From positions 48,001 to 94,912 of the forward strand of contig JAYEKE010000048.1 in the NCBI GenBank assembly GCA_034660915.1: a stretch of DNA of 46,912 bases, read 5' to 3'. The notes beneath the pieces were generated by a model. It had not been told where the DNA came from. It saw only the letters and a program-made list of their open reading frames with translations, and did no database searches. This document shows positions 31,855 to 41,786 of this stretch, in pieces. Positions within the stretch are counted from its first letter, which is position 1. Each line of letters starts with the position of its first letter. The position numbers were made by a program, and so were the translations under genes. This stretch comes from Pseudomonadota bacterium. GTDB lineage: Bacteria; Desulfobacterota; Anaeroferrophillalia; Anaeroferrophillales; Anaeroferrophillaceae.

Positions 31855-32133
31855 TCATCCTCCCACCTTGTCGAGAAAATAATTCCAGAACGGATTGGCA
31901 AAAATGAGAATCATGGAAATAACCAGACAGTATATAGCAGTGGACTCGATCATCGCCAAGCCGACAAACAGAGTCCGGGTAATGGTATTGGCTTCATCTG
32001 GTTGCTGGGCAATGGAACTGAGTGCCTGGGATACCGCCCGACCTTCCCCCAGAGCCGGGCCGATGGCACCGATACCAATGGTCAGGCCGGCGGTAAAAAT
32101 GGAAACCATACCAATAAAACAAAGACTATCCAT
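31855..32133 (-). CDS. atpE: N-type ATP synthase c subunit, two-carboxylate type
   Basis: 92 residues from ATG 32133; the upstream extension of the frame lies inside atpB. Two membrane helices. Helix 1 contains IGPALGEGRAVSQAL with Glu30; helix 2 has MIESTAIY with Glu63, Ser64 and Tyr68. Glu63 is the rotary carboxylate. Glu30 stands where the Na+-binding Gln32 of Ilyobacter tartaricus is found, giving two carboxylates per site. The start overlaps the atpB stop by eight bases. Confidence 0.93.
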   Translation of the reverse strand: MDSLCFIGMVSIFTAGLTIGIGAIGPALGEGRAVSQALSSIAQQPDEANTITRTLFVGLAMIESTAIYCLVISMILIFANPFWNYFLDKVGG

Positions 32134-32848
32134 ACGAGTTGTCTCCTTTCTGTTTTTTCTCTGGTTGTTTCTTTTCACGAACGCGCAAGGCGGCGGCAAT
32201 GTAGACTATCGCCAGAATAGCAAAGATATAGGCCTGGATAAGCCCGGTCAAAAGTCCCAGGGCCTGCATAAAAATGGGGAAGATCAATGGAGCCAGGGCC
32301 AGAAAAATCGCGGCGATTTTCGCCCCGCTCATGACATTACCGAAAAGACGTACCGCCAGGGCCAGGGTGCGGGACAGCTCGCCGATGACATTAAACGGCA
32401 GCATGAAAACCGTTGGCTGCAGATAATTACGCAGATACTGACCAAATCCCTGATCCCGGATACCATACCAGGGAACCGCGATAAAAACACAAATGGCCAA
32501 AGCGGCAGTGGTGGACAGTGAAGCGGTGGGGGCAACATAACCGGGAACCACGGCCAGGAGGTTGGAAACCACAATAAAAATAAAAAGGGTACCGATGAAA
32601 GGCAGAAATTTGTCCGGCTGCCGCTGGCTTATCTCCCGAATCTGCTGTCTGATGCCGGCAACGACAATTTCCAGCAGGTTCTGCCAGCGGGATAAACGCA
32701 GATCGCCCGACAAATTCCTGGTTGCCAGCCATGAGCCACCCACCAGCAGCAGCATAATCGCCCAGGTAAAAACCAGGGTTGCATTAATTAAAACCGCCCC
32801 CCAAGACCAGAAAACCACCTGATCCGGAGTAAGCTGTTGGATATCCAT
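32126..32848 (-). CDS. atpB: N-type ATP synthase a subunit
   Basis: 240 residues with five to six membrane helices. The stator arginine essential for rotation is in GELSRTLALAVRLFGN, which holds Arg160 and Arg167; position 160 is my choice for the catalytic one. Short length is usual for N-ATPases. The ATG shares one base with the atpR stop (TGATG). Confidence 0.93.
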   Translation of the reverse strand: MDIQQLTPDQVVFWSWGAVLINATLVFTWAIMLLLVGGSWLATRNLSGDLRLSRWQNLLEIVVAGIRQQIREISQRQPDKFLPFIGTLFIFIVVSNLLAVVPGYVAPTASLSTTAALAICVFIAVPWYGIRDQGFGQYLRNYLQPTVFMLPFNVIGELSRTLALAVRLFGNVMSGAKIAAIFLALAPLIFPIFMQALGLLTGLIQAYIFAILAIVYIAAALRVREKKQPEKKQKGDNSYG

Positions 32849-33150
32849 CAGCAGGTTCTCCCGGAGGGAATAAACGGCTTTTCCGGCTGAAACCAGCGAA
32901 CCAGAATAAAACGCATGACGATAAAACCCAGTAAACTGACCAGCAACCTTTCCCAGCAGCCGGACATGACCAGGTAAAAACCGGCCATGCTGACGGCGCT
33001 GCGGGCCAGGTAACTGCCCAAGGTCCAGCTGGCGGGAAAACGTACCTTTGGCAGGCGGCGGACCGTCAACCAGAGGGCAAGAAAATAAAAACTACCAATG
33101 AAAAGGCCGGCGGCAAAAGCCATTATCAGATCCAGGGTGTTACTGTGCAT
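32848..33150 (-). CDS. atpR: N-ATPase accessory membrane subunit AtpR
   Basis: 100 residues with three predicted membrane helices (FAAGLFIGSFYFLALWLTV; RSAVSMAGFYLVMSG; LLVSLLGFIVMRFILVRWF). AtpR is found only in N-ATPase operons; its membrane-embedded arginines have been proposed to help load or assemble the c ring. Arg residues in FIVMRFILVRW fit that idea. Position between atpQ and atpB is as expected. Confidence 0.88.
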   Translation of the reverse strand: MHSNTLDLIMAFAAGLFIGSFYFLALWLTVRRLPKVRFPASWTLGSYLARSAVSMAGFYLVMSGCWERLLVSLLGFIVMRFILVRWFQPEKPFIPSGRTC

Positions 33151-33173
33151 GTTTATTCACCTCCGTAATTCAG

Positions 33174-33482
33174 CTATCTCCTGCTCTCTTGTTTGAGCCA
33201 ATACCAGGCTTGCAGGCAACCTAAAATAACGCCAATCAAAAGACCCATCAGGGTCCATGAATAAGAACTTTCCCAGGTTTTATCCACCCAGACACCCAGG
33301 GCCACACCTATAAGGGTGGGTATGGTCACTGACCAGCCAACCAGGCCGAACATCCCGAGACCAAACCAGATATCCTGCCCTTTTTGCCGCCGTCCTTTCA
33401 GTTTCCGCTGTTCTTTGGCGGCAATCTGCCGGCTGAATTCAGCCGTTTCCTGCGGTTTTTTCTCCGGCTGCCGGTCATCCAT
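33174..33482 (-). CDS. atpQ: N-ATPase accessory protein AtpQ (AtpI-like)
   Basis: 102 residues from ATG 33482 (MDDRQPEKKP). A charged N-terminus is followed by two membrane helices, GMFGLVGWSVTIPTLIGVAL and WTLMGLLIGVILGCLQAWYW, with the GVWVDK turn typical of AtpI/AtpQ. AtpI-type proteins assist c-ring assembly. Start overlaps atpC by eight bases. Confidence 0.88.
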   Translation of the reverse strand: MDDRQPEKKPQETAEFSRQIAAKEQRKLKGRRQKGQDIWFGLGMFGLVGWSVTIPTLIGVALGVWVDKTWESSYSWTLMGLLIGVILGCLQAWYWLKQESRR

Positions 33483-33864
33483 GTTTTTGAATCTCCAGAA
33501 AGGAGCGGATAAAATCAGCCTCAATCTTTGAAATGGCCGAACGAACCGTTTTTTCCCGGTCGTCGAGGATGAGAAATTCATCCTCTACCAGGCGGGTCAG
33601 AGTTCCCAGGTCCGTTCCCTGAACCGCGCGACGACTGGAAACCAGCACCCGGCGGCCACATTTCACCAGCACTCCCTCATCCACAGCCAGAAAGATTTCC
33701 CGACCGTCATGGTTCACAAAAGAAAACAAACCGGGAACCAAGGCAGCGGCAAAATCAATATGCCGGGGGCGCAGACAAAAAGAACCATTCTGTGCCTCGG
33801 CAGTAATTTTGCTGGCTTTCTCATCGATCAGTATCATGGTTGGCAGGATAATTTTCAGTTCCAC
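33475..33864 (-). CDS. atpC: N-type ATP synthase epsilon subunit
   Basis: 129 residues. Beta-sandwich N-terminal domain (MELKIILPTMILIDEKASKI; GSFCLRPRHIDFAAALVPG, the counterpart of the LLPRHxxx loop) and a C-terminal helical part (LILDDREKTVRSAISKIEAD). Rotor component at the foot of gamma. Lies two bases after atpD, as N-ATPase operons begin with beta and epsilon. Confidence 0.9.
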   Translation of the reverse strand: MELKIILPTMILIDEKASKITAEAQNGSFCLRPRHIDFAAALVPGLFSFVNHDGREIFLAVDEGVLVKCGRRVLVSSRRAVQGTDLGTLTRLVEDEFLILDDREKTVRSAISKIEADFIRSFLEIQKHG

Positions 33865-33866
33865 CC

Positions 33867-35240
<1,374 letters not shown>

Positions 35241-35586
35241 TCAATTACTTTCTGCCATCAAAAAGATTGACACTTTTTCAGCCCGGGCAGGCAAATCCAT
35301 TAAGAAAAACCAGATATCTTGAAAAGGAAGTTTTAAGTCACCCTGAATAACATCTTGGATTCATTTACCTTTAGCTTAAACCCTAATATAGTTTAATCAA
35401 ATTAATATCAATGTCAAATGTCAAATACACGCAAATACTATCACCTCCAATTTGACAGAATAGCAGAAAGGGTTATAATTTCATTATAATCAACCAATTT
35501 TAAGCGGCCATCTTACTAAAAGGCACAGAAGTGTTCTGAGCCTGAAAATGGCAGGCGGATTGACATACCAGACAAAGGAGGGCAAG
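35241..35586. other. Intergenic region between divergent atpD and amrS
   Basis: About 345 bases, AT-rich, with a direct repeat ATGTCAA-ATGTCAAATAC near 35411-35427 and a good promoter toward amrS. No confident promoter for the atp operon was found on the other strand. Confidence 0.5.
35452..35479 (+). promoter_or_regulatory. Sigma-70 promoter of amrS
   Basis: Consensus TTGACA (35452-35457), 16-base spacer and consensus TATAAT (35474-35479), about 108 bases before the amrS ATG. Confidence 0.75.
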
Positions 35587-36603
35587 ATGATGAAAGAAGC
35601 CATGTTTTATCAACCCGGAGAGAAAAATGATGTTTTCTGCGGCTTATGCAACCATCGCTGCCATATCAAGGAGGGGAAGCGGGGTATCTGCGGGGTGCGG
35701 GAAAATCAGGGTGGAAAGCTGTACAGCCTGGTATATGGTCGGTTGATAGCCGAAAACACCGATCCCATCGAAAAAAAACCGCTGTTCAACTTCCTGCCCG
35801 GTAGCAGATCCTTTTCCATTGCCACCGTCGGCTGCAATTTCAAGTGCCTCCACTGCCAGAACGCCGACATTTCGCAATATCCCCATCTGCACGGCGGTGA
35901 GATAGCCGGCGATGAACGTCGGGCGGAATCCGTGGTTGACTACGCGGTGCGTGAAAATTGTGCCAGTATCAGCTACACCTATGTGGAACCGACAATCTTT
36001 TATGAATTTGCTTACGACTGCTCGGTATTGGCCCACGAACGGCAGCTGAAAAATGTTTTTGTCAGCAACGGTTACATGACCCCCGAGGTTACCCGTCATC
36101 TGGCAGGAGTTCTGGACGGCATCAATATTGATATCAAGGGATTTACCGATGATTTTTACAAAAAGGTATGCAAGGCCCGGCTGCAGCCGGTGCTGGACAA
36201 CGTCCAGCTAATGCATGAACTCGGGGTATGGGTCGAAACAACCACCCTAATTATTCCGGGGCTCAATGATTCACCGGAAGAACTGCGCGATACTGCCAGA
36301 TTTATCAAAAGTGTTTCCGCGGCCATTCCCTGGCATGTGACCGCCTTTTATCCCACTTACAAGATGCAGGATCGTCCACCGACACCGGCAGCAACCCTGC
36401 GCCAGGCCAGAGAAATAGGCCTTAAGGAAGGATTACGATTTGTTTATGAGGGTAATATCCCCGGGGAGGGAGGCGAAAGCACCTACTGCCCGGCCTGTGG
36501 CGCAGAATTGATCAATCGCTATGGCTTCAGCATCCGGAGCAACAGCCTGGTTGACGGTCGCTGCGGTAAATGCGGTGAAGTCATTGAAGGAGTCTGGAGG
36601 TAA
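35587..36603 (+). CDS. amrS: AmmeMemoRadiSam-system radical SAM enzyme
   Basis: 338 residues from ATG 35587, chosen because AGGAGG lies just before it; the frame could start upstream at 35548. N-terminal Cys cluster (FCGLCNHRCHIKEGKRGICG), then the radical-SAM CxxxCxxC in GCNFKCLHCQN (C83, C87, C90) and the C-terminal zinc-ribbon pair CPACG and CGKCG. AmrS proteins are pyruvate-formate-lyase-activase-like and are linked with AmrA and AmrB; neither partner is in the window. The substrate is unknown. The next gene's ribosome-binding site overlaps the stop codon, so the two form an operon. Confidence 0.92.
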   Translation: MMKEAMFYQPGEKNDVFCGLCNHRCHIKEGKRGICGVRENQGGKLYSLVYGRLIAENTDPIEKKPLFNFLPGSRSFSIATVGCNFKCLHCQNADISQYPHLHGGEIAGDERRAESVVDYAVRENCASISYTYVEPTIFYEFAYDCSVLAHERQLKNVFVSNGYMTPEVTRHLAGVLDGINIDIKGFTDDFYKKVCKARLQPVLDNVQLMHELGVWVETTTLIIPGLNDSPEELRDTARFIKSVSAAIPWHVTAFYPTYKMQDRPPTPAATLRQAREIGLKEGLRFVYEGNIPGEGGESTYCPACGAELINRYGFSIRSNSLVDGRCGKCGEVIEGVWR

Positions 36604-36607
36604 AACC

Positions 36608-37342
36608 ATGGAAATCACTATCGTCTTTGATAATTACCCCTACAATCCAGAGCTTAAATCTCTCTGGGGGTTTTCAGCCTTTTTGCAAATCCCCAATCAG
36701 ACAATACTTTTTGATACCGGCAGTAATGGGCCTGTACTTTCACGAAATATACAAACTTTAGGCTTGAATATCAAAGATATTGATACCCTTTTTATCTCTC
36801 ACCCCCATTGGGATCATATAGGAGGGGTTGACTCAGTCATCGAACAAAATCCAAATTTGCATATTTTTGCGCCTGATTCGCTCTCAAAACATTTGCTCCG
36901 TGATTTGAGAAATCATGTTCAGAATGTAACCATTATCGACTACCAGGCAACCCAACTTTTTGACCATGTATACTCAACCGGAGTCATGGACGAAGATCTC
37001 ATCGGCGAACAATCAATGGTCATCGATACAAAGGGAGGTCTGGTCGTCATCACCGGTTGTGCTCATCCCGGCATTGTCAATATAGCCAGAAAAGCCAGGC
37101 AGATGTTAGATAAAGAAATCCTTCTCTTAATGGGAGGATTTCATCTGCTGAATGATAATCCTACGGCGATACAAAAAGTGATACATTCTCTACAAAATTC
37201 AGCGGTCAATTATGTCTGCCCGACTCACTGCAGCGGTGACCTGGCCAAAAAAATGTTTAAAGAAAGTTTTAAGGAAAAATATATTGAGGGAGGAGTGGGG
37301 GCAAAAGTAAAGCTGACAGATGCCGTCTTCAACCCATTGTGA
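36608..37342 (+). CDS. Metallo-beta-lactamase-fold hydrolase (COG1237 type)
   Basis: 244 residues from ATG 36608; GGAGG overlaps the amrS stop. The metal-binding motif SHPHWDHIGG (H65, H67, D69, H70) and VITGCAHPGIVNI, the mark of the COG1237 group, are present. That group includes enzymes annotated as 7,8-dihydropterin-6-methyl-4-(beta-D-ribofuranosyl)-aminobenzene-5'-phosphate synthase, but its biochemical role in bacteria is unclear. Coupling to amrS suggests a shared pathway; this is inference from spacing only. Confidence 0.85.
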   Translation: MEITIVFDNYPYNPELKSLWGFSAFLQIPNQTILFDTGSNGPVLSRNIQTLGLNIKDIDTLFISHPHWDHIGGVDSVIEQNPNLHIFAPDSLSKHLLRDLRNHVQNVTIIDYQATQLFDHVYSTGVMDEDLIGEQSMVIDTKGGLVVITGCAHPGIVNIARKARQMLDKEILLLMGGFHLLNDNPTAIQKVIHSLQNSAVNYVCPTHCSGDLAKKMFKESFKEKYIEGGVGAKVKLTDAVFNPL

Positions 37343-37405
37343 AGAGGAACCAAAAGCCCCAATAAAACGGCTGAAGCTTCAAACAAAACCACAAAAACCG
37401 AAGGA

Positions 37406-37543
37406 TTATTCGCCCGTCGAATGAATTCCTTCGGAAAGCATGGCTGAACTGCCGGTCACCCCGGCAGCTATAAACTTGGTAAACGCAATCAAGGCATTGC
37501 CAGCCAGCGCCGCGTAGATAACCTTTTTGGAAGAAAATTCCAT
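37406..37543 (-). pseudogene. Cation-diffusion-facilitator transporter, N-terminal fragment
   Basis: A 45-residue frame with good start signals (AAGGAAACCAATG). It encodes MEFSSKKVIYAALAGNALIA then FTKFIAAGVTGSSAMLSEGI-HS, the first membrane helix and the GSSAMLSEGIHS motif that opens CDF metal exporters. It stops after STGE where the next helix should start. The remaining 250 residues are gone. Truncated pseudogene. Confidence 0.75.
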
Positions 37544-37571
37544 TGGTTTCCTTATTGTCCAGCTAAAAGTA

Positions 37572-37603
37572 AAAGGCTGAAATCCGCATAGATTTCAGCC
37601 TTT
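37572..37603 (-). terminator. Bidirectional terminator-like hairpin
   Basis: Perfect 13-bp stem AAAGGCTGAAATC / GATTTCAGCCTTT (37572-37584 with 37591-37603), loop CGCATA, A-tract on one side (plus TTTT on the minus strand) and TTTCCTT on the other. It lies 28 bases after the stop of the lipoprotein gene (37631) and also faces the MBL operon. Confidence 0.75.
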
Positions 37604-37630
37604 CCTTACAACAAGAATCTCATACAAAAA

Positions 37631-38641
37631 CTACTTGCTGGATAGTTTCCGCAACAGTTTGATGGTACCCGGATTCAGCTGCCCATTTTCAGGCAAACCA
37701 TAATCCTTTTGAAAAGCAGAAACTGCCGCACGAGTATTTTTTCCCGCCAGACCATCAGGGGTGCCGGTATTATAGCCGAGAGAATTCAACATCCCCTGCA
37801 TTTCCTTAACCACCGCCCGCCCGGGACCCGCAGGTGCCGCTGCCGGAGTCGCCGCCCTGGCATTTCCGCCATAATGGTAAAATTTTTGCGGGGTCTTACT
37901 CACAATAAATTCAACCGCTTTATTAATAACCTGCCTGAGTGCTTTTTCTTTGGGGGTATTTTTCCAGCCACCTAAAGCACCACCCAAAGCACCACCGCCC
38001 CAATAACCACCCAGGGCGCCACCAAGATTTACATCCGTAGATGATCCCTCAACGCTGGTAGCCGCTAAAATCCGCGATGTCCTGGCATCAATAACCCGAA
38101 GATCAATGGCCATATGCGCTTTTTTAAAACCACCGGTAATCGCTCCGAGAATTCCGCCGCCACCACCGCCCAAGGCACCACGAGCACCTGAGGCCCCGGG
38201 ATCAAATTCAGTTACAGCCGCAACCACCAGCAGCTCAGCTCCTTCAATTTCACCGATCGCCGCTTCGGTACCTTTTTTAATTCTTCCTGAAGCCCCAAGA
38301 TCCTGTTCAGAAAGCACATTATCAAGGGTTTGACGCTCCAAAACAATGAATCGATTGGTACTAAATAAGGCGGTTACCAACTGATCCGCCATTCCGGTTC
38401 CAATGTGCGGATTCCACCAGCCTCCCATATTCCCGGCTTTGTTTTTGAACTGAGCGACTGCTATCCTGGCCTTAGGGCCATTATAGCTTTCGGCCCGAGC
38501 TTCCCCCATGGAAGGGGAATCCTGACCGGAAGTAACTGTTGTTGTCGTTCCCGGGGTAACGCAACCTACAAACAACATGCTACAAAATAATACAGTAAAA
38601 ACACCTAATCCGCAGCCCAATAATTTATTTATAGCTTTCAT
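37631..38641 (-). CDS. CsgG-like lipoprotein with C-terminal peptidoglycan-binding domain
   Basis: 336 residues from ATG 38641 (AGGGGAG just upstream; a GTG five codons earlier is the alternative). Signal peptide with lipobox FVGC. The central part is CsgG/curli-secretion-like: ARIAVAQFKNKAG, IGTGMADQLVTALFSTNRFI, VLERQTLDNVLSEQDLG and LRVIDARTSRILAATSVEG. A very glycine-rich loop interrupts it (GARGALGGGGGGILGAITGG). The C-terminal 60 residues form a PG_binding_1 domain (MQGMLNSLGYNTGTPDGLAG; AVSAFQKDYGLPENG). Probably an outer-membrane lipoprotein holding to peptidoglycan; whether it forms a pore is unknown. Own promoter likely. Confidence 0.82.
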   Translation of the reverse strand: MKAINKLLGCGLGVFTVLFCSMLFVGCVTPGTTTTVTSGQDSPSMGEARAESYNGPKARIAVAQFKNKAGNMGGWWNPHIGTGMADQLVTALFSTNRFIVLERQTLDNVLSEQDLGASGRIKKGTEAAIGEIEGAELLVVAAVTEFDPGASGARGALGGGGGGILGAITGGFKKAHMAIDLRVIDARTSRILAATSVEGSSTDVNLGGALGGYWGGGALGGALGGWKNTPKEKALRQVINKAVEFIVSKTPQKFYHYGGNARAATPAAAPAGPGRAVVKEMQGMLNSLGYNTGTPDGLAGKNTRAAVSAFQKDYGLPENGQLNPGTIKLLRKLSSK

Positions 38642-38760
38642 CTTCTCCCCTTTCACCCGACTTTCCCTCTGATAATTTAGAAAGTATTTGTAAGAATAAA
38701 CAGATAAAAGATATTCTCGACAAACAGATTAAATACTTAAGCAAAAATAACGATTAATAT

Positions 38761-38789
38761 TTTTAACATCCTGTTTTATCAACTGTCAA
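38761..38789 (-). promoter_or_regulatory. Possible sigma-70 promoter of the CsgG-like gene
   Basis: On the minus strand, TTGACA (38789-38784), 17-base spacer, TTAAAA (38766-38761), about 120 bases before the lipoprotein start. Confidence 0.45.
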
Positions 38790-38807
38790 GCAAAATCAAG
38801 GGATATA

Positions 38808-40148
38808 TTACCTGGTTCGGGAACGTTTGATACCCTGTTTATCCATTTTGTACCGTAAAACCCGCTCACTGATCCCCAAACTTTCAGCCGCCCTGGTTTG
38901 TATCCAATCCACCTTTTCTAAAGCCGCCAGGATCATTTCCCGCTCCGCGATAGTGAGTTTTTCATCCAGCGTTCCCGAAACCATATTCTGATAATGACGT
39001 ATTTCAGCAGGTACATCTGCCGGCCTGATAACAGCACCCCGGGTAAACGTTACCAGCCGCTGGACAATATGTTCGAGCTCCCTGATATTGCCCGGATAGG
39101 AATATTTAATCAAAATATCCCTGGTCTCAGGAAGAAATTCTATCATCTTCTGCCCACCATAACGGGTAGCAAACAAATCAAGCAGGCTGGAAATATCCTC
39201 ACGCCGGCTTCTTAGCGGTGGAATCTCAATTTCAAAGGCATTGATCCGATAATATAAATCCTCACGGAAAGAACCGTCCTGAACCATCTTTTTAAGATCA
39301 CGATTGCTGGCGGCAATTACCCGCACATCCACCTCAATATCCTTTTCCCCACCTACCCTAACAATTTTCTTTTCCTGCAGCGCCCGCAGCAGTTTGGGCT
39401 GCAAGCTCAAAGGTAATTCACCAATTTCATCAAGAAAAAGGCTGCCCTGCTGCGCCAACTCAAAGCGACCGCGACGACGGCCGGATGCCCCGGTAAAGGC
39501 TCCTTTTTCATGGCCGAAAAGCTCACTCTCAAATAAATTTTCCGGGATAGCGGCACAATTTACTTCCACAAAAGGTCCATCACGCCTGGGACTTAATAAA
39601 TGAATCAGCCGTGCCATCAATTCTTTGCCGGTCCCGGTCTCCCCTTTGATTAATACTGACCAGGGTGTCGGAGCCACCCTTCTGGCCAGCGATATGGTCT
39701 CTTTCATCAGTGGGCTATTGGCGACAATGCTGATCGGCAATGGGCTCTCCTCTACTGACTTCTCAGCTTCTTTGACATCATGAACCACCTGAACGTCCTG
39801 CTCTATTTTACGAATTTTGGTCAGTAAAGTTTCCAGGTTGACTGGCTTGGAAAGAAAATCATCAGCGCCCAGTTTCATCACCTTTACGGCCGTATCCACA
39901 TCTCCATAGGCAGTAATCATCAGTGCCCTGATTTCAGGATTCAGCTCTTTCATCCGGGCCAGAACTTCATCACCCGTCATGCCCGGCATTTTATGATCCA
40001 GAAGGACCAGGGAAACCGGCGTTACCGCAAAAATTTCTAGCGCTCGTAGACCATCGGCAGAGGTCACAACCTCATATCCCTGATTGGCCAGAAACCCCTG
40101 CAACAGATCCCGCTGAACTTTTTCATCATCAACCAACAAAATTTTCAT
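38808..40148 (-). CDS. NtrC-family sigma-54-dependent response regulator
   Basis: 446 residues. Receiver domain with Asp51 (LVLLDHKMPGM) and Lys101 (SKPVN); AAA+ domain with Walker A GETGTGKE (169-176), the sigma-54-contacting GAFTGA loop (216-221), Walker B GSLFLDEIGE; C-terminal Fis-like helix-turn-helix (about 415-445; RAAESLGISERVLRYKM). Complete and normal. It sits 27 bases after the kinase gene and is the last gene of the unit whose first gene has a -24/-12 promoter, so autogenous control is likely. Confidence 0.95.
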   Translation of the reverse strand: MKILLVDDEKVQRDLLQGFLANQGYEVVTSADGLRALEIFAVTPVSLVLLDHKMPGMTGDEVLARMKELNPEIRALMITAYGDVDTAVKVMKLGADDFLSKPVNLETLLTKIRKIEQDVQVVHDVKEAEKSVEESPLPISIVANSPLMKETISLARRVAPTPWSVLIKGETGTGKELMARLIHLLSPRRDGPFVEVNCAAIPENLFESELFGHEKGAFTGASGRRRGRFELAQQGSLFLDEIGELPLSLQPKLLRALQEKKIVRVGGEKDIEVDVRVIAASNRDLKKMVQDGSFREDLYYRINAFEIEIPPLRSRREDISSLLDLFATRYGGQKMIEFLPETRDILIKYSYPGNIRELEHIVQRLVTFTRGAVIRPADVPAEIRHYQNMVSGTLDEKLTIAEREMILAALEKVDWIQTRAAESLGISERVLRYKMDKQGIKRSRTR

Positions 40149-40175
40149 TTCCAGCCCTGCAATTCCAAAATGTTA

Positions 40176-41786
40176 TCAGTCGATACGTGGCAAAACAATG
40201 GTAAGCTTAAAAAGATGTTCGGGAGTAAGTACCGCCCGAACCGTTCCCCCATGGGCCTTGATAATCTTTTTCGTAATCGCCAGACCCAGACCGGTTCCCC
40301 TGGTTCTCAAGGTCACATAGGGAGAAAATATTCTGTCCATTTCTTTCAACTCCGGAATGTCACCTGGATTAGTCACAACCAGCAAGGCCGTGGTGCCAGT
40401 TTTTTTGAGCCTGACCGTAATGCGACCTCCATGAGGCTGCGCCTCGGAAGCATTCCTCAATACATTTTCTAAAACCTGAGCCAGAAGATTTTTATCTCCC
40501 GAGACCATGATCCCCACTTCCAATTCAGTAGAAAGTGAAATATCAGCCTCGACAAAGTGACTTTGATACAAGGCTGCCACGTCCCTGACCAACAAAGAAA
40601 ATGCTACCGGTTCCCGGCTGATGGATTGAGGCAAACTGGCATAATGAAGCAGTCCGTCAATAATCGAATCTGTCCTTTTAATGGAATCCAGGAGTACGTC
40701 AATGAGCTGACGGTGATCAGCTGATAATTCATCGGCTTCCAAAGCCAGTCGCTGCAGGGCAATAGCCATGGCATTGAGCGGGTTCCTGATTTCATGGGCT
40801 ATAGCCGCCGCGGAACGCCCCAAAGCGGCGTCTTCCCTTTGCCGGGCCAGCCGGCGGTTGTATTCCTGCTTTTCATTGATATAAGACGATTGCTGCCGAT
40901 ACAGCAAGTAGGACAGCAGGCCGCCAAGAAAAGCCAGGATGCTGCTGAAAATAAAAAAATCACGCCATAATCGACGTTGATTCAACCGTAATGGTTCAGC
41001 ATCCAAACCAACCACCAGAGGGGTCCGGCCGAAGTTAATTGACACTTCAGCTACCATCCCCTGGTCGGTATTTTTAAAAATTACTTCGGTCGTATCCGAC
41101 ATTCCGTCAGCAGGATTTCCTTGATTAGCAATGGCTGAAACGTTTGACTGATTTTCAGGATGAACATAAAGGATACCGCCCAGCTTTTTCACTTCAGACA
41201 ACACTTTCGACAGACCAACATTCTGGTGAAAATTTTCCAGATCTTTGGCATCAATACCCAAAACTATTTCGCTCACCAAACCTGAACCGGGAACCCGGAA
41301 AAATACCAGGTGATTTTCAGCGGAATATTGCAACCTTTTGTCTGGAATACGATCCCAAGAAGGAGCCCCGACAAGCCAACCGTCGGGGGCTGAAACCGTT
41401 TGACCGCCGTTTCTGAGCAAAGCAATTCCCTGGAGTCCACTTTCGGCGGCAAAAGCCTCCAATTCATCAACTGTAAATGGCTCAACGGAATCAAGGTATT
41501 GCACAAACTCGGCGCTATTGGCCAGAAAACGGGATACTACCCCATTAATGATATCCTCGGAAATAACCGCCCCCTTAACATGAAGGCGTACCACCCCGGC
41601 CACCAGCCTGGCATGATTTCCGGCATCAGCAACGAAAAGATTCTGGGCCTGTTTGATCTGAAAAAAGAAATATGAAACAACCAGGAAAAATAAAATCAGA
41701 AAAAAGAACACGTTCCCCTGCCACAAGGGAATTTTTGCCAACCAGAGATTTCTGGAACTGGATTTAGCGCCCTCCACGCCCACCAT
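40176..41786 (-). CDS. Membrane-bound sensor histidine kinase (NtrB-like partner)
   Basis: 536 residues from ATG 41786, chosen because GGAGGG stands five bases upstream; the longer frame would overlap the previous gene further. One membrane helix (NVFFFLILFFLVVSYFFFQI), a periplasmic sensing domain of about 220 residues, a second helix (FFIFSSILAFLGGLLSYLLY), then phospho-His331 in AAIAHEIRNPLNAMA, N-box (LAQVLENVLRNASEAQPHGG) and GTGLGLAITKKI. Class I kinase architecture like other partners of NtrC-type regulators. Start overlaps the preceding gene by 23 bases. Stimulus unknown. Confidence 0.92.
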   Translation of the reverse strand: MVGVEGAKSSSRNLWLAKIPLWQGNVFFFLILFFLVVSYFFFQIKQAQNLFVADAGNHARLVAGVVRLHVKGAVISEDIINGVVSRFLANSAEFVQYLDSVEPFTVDELEAFAAESGLQGIALLRNGGQTVSAPDGWLVGAPSWDRIPDKRLQYSAENHLVFFRVPGSGLVSEIVLGIDAKDLENFHQNVGLSKVLSEVKKLGGILYVHPENQSNVSAIANQGNPADGMSDTTEVIFKNTDQGMVAEVSINFGRTPLVVGLDAEPLRLNQRRLWRDFFIFSSILAFLGGLLSYLLYRQQSSYINEKQEYNRRLARQREDAALGRSAAAIAHEIRNPLNAMAIALQRLALEADELSADHRQLIDVLLDSIKRTDSIIDGLLHYASLPQSISREPVAFSLLVRDVAALYQSHFVEADISLSTELEVGIMVSGDKNLLAQVLENVLRNASEAQPHGGRITVRLKKTGTTALLVVTNPGDIPELKEMDRIFSPYVTLRTRGTGLGLAITKKIIKAHGGTVRAVLTPEHLFKLTIVLPRID

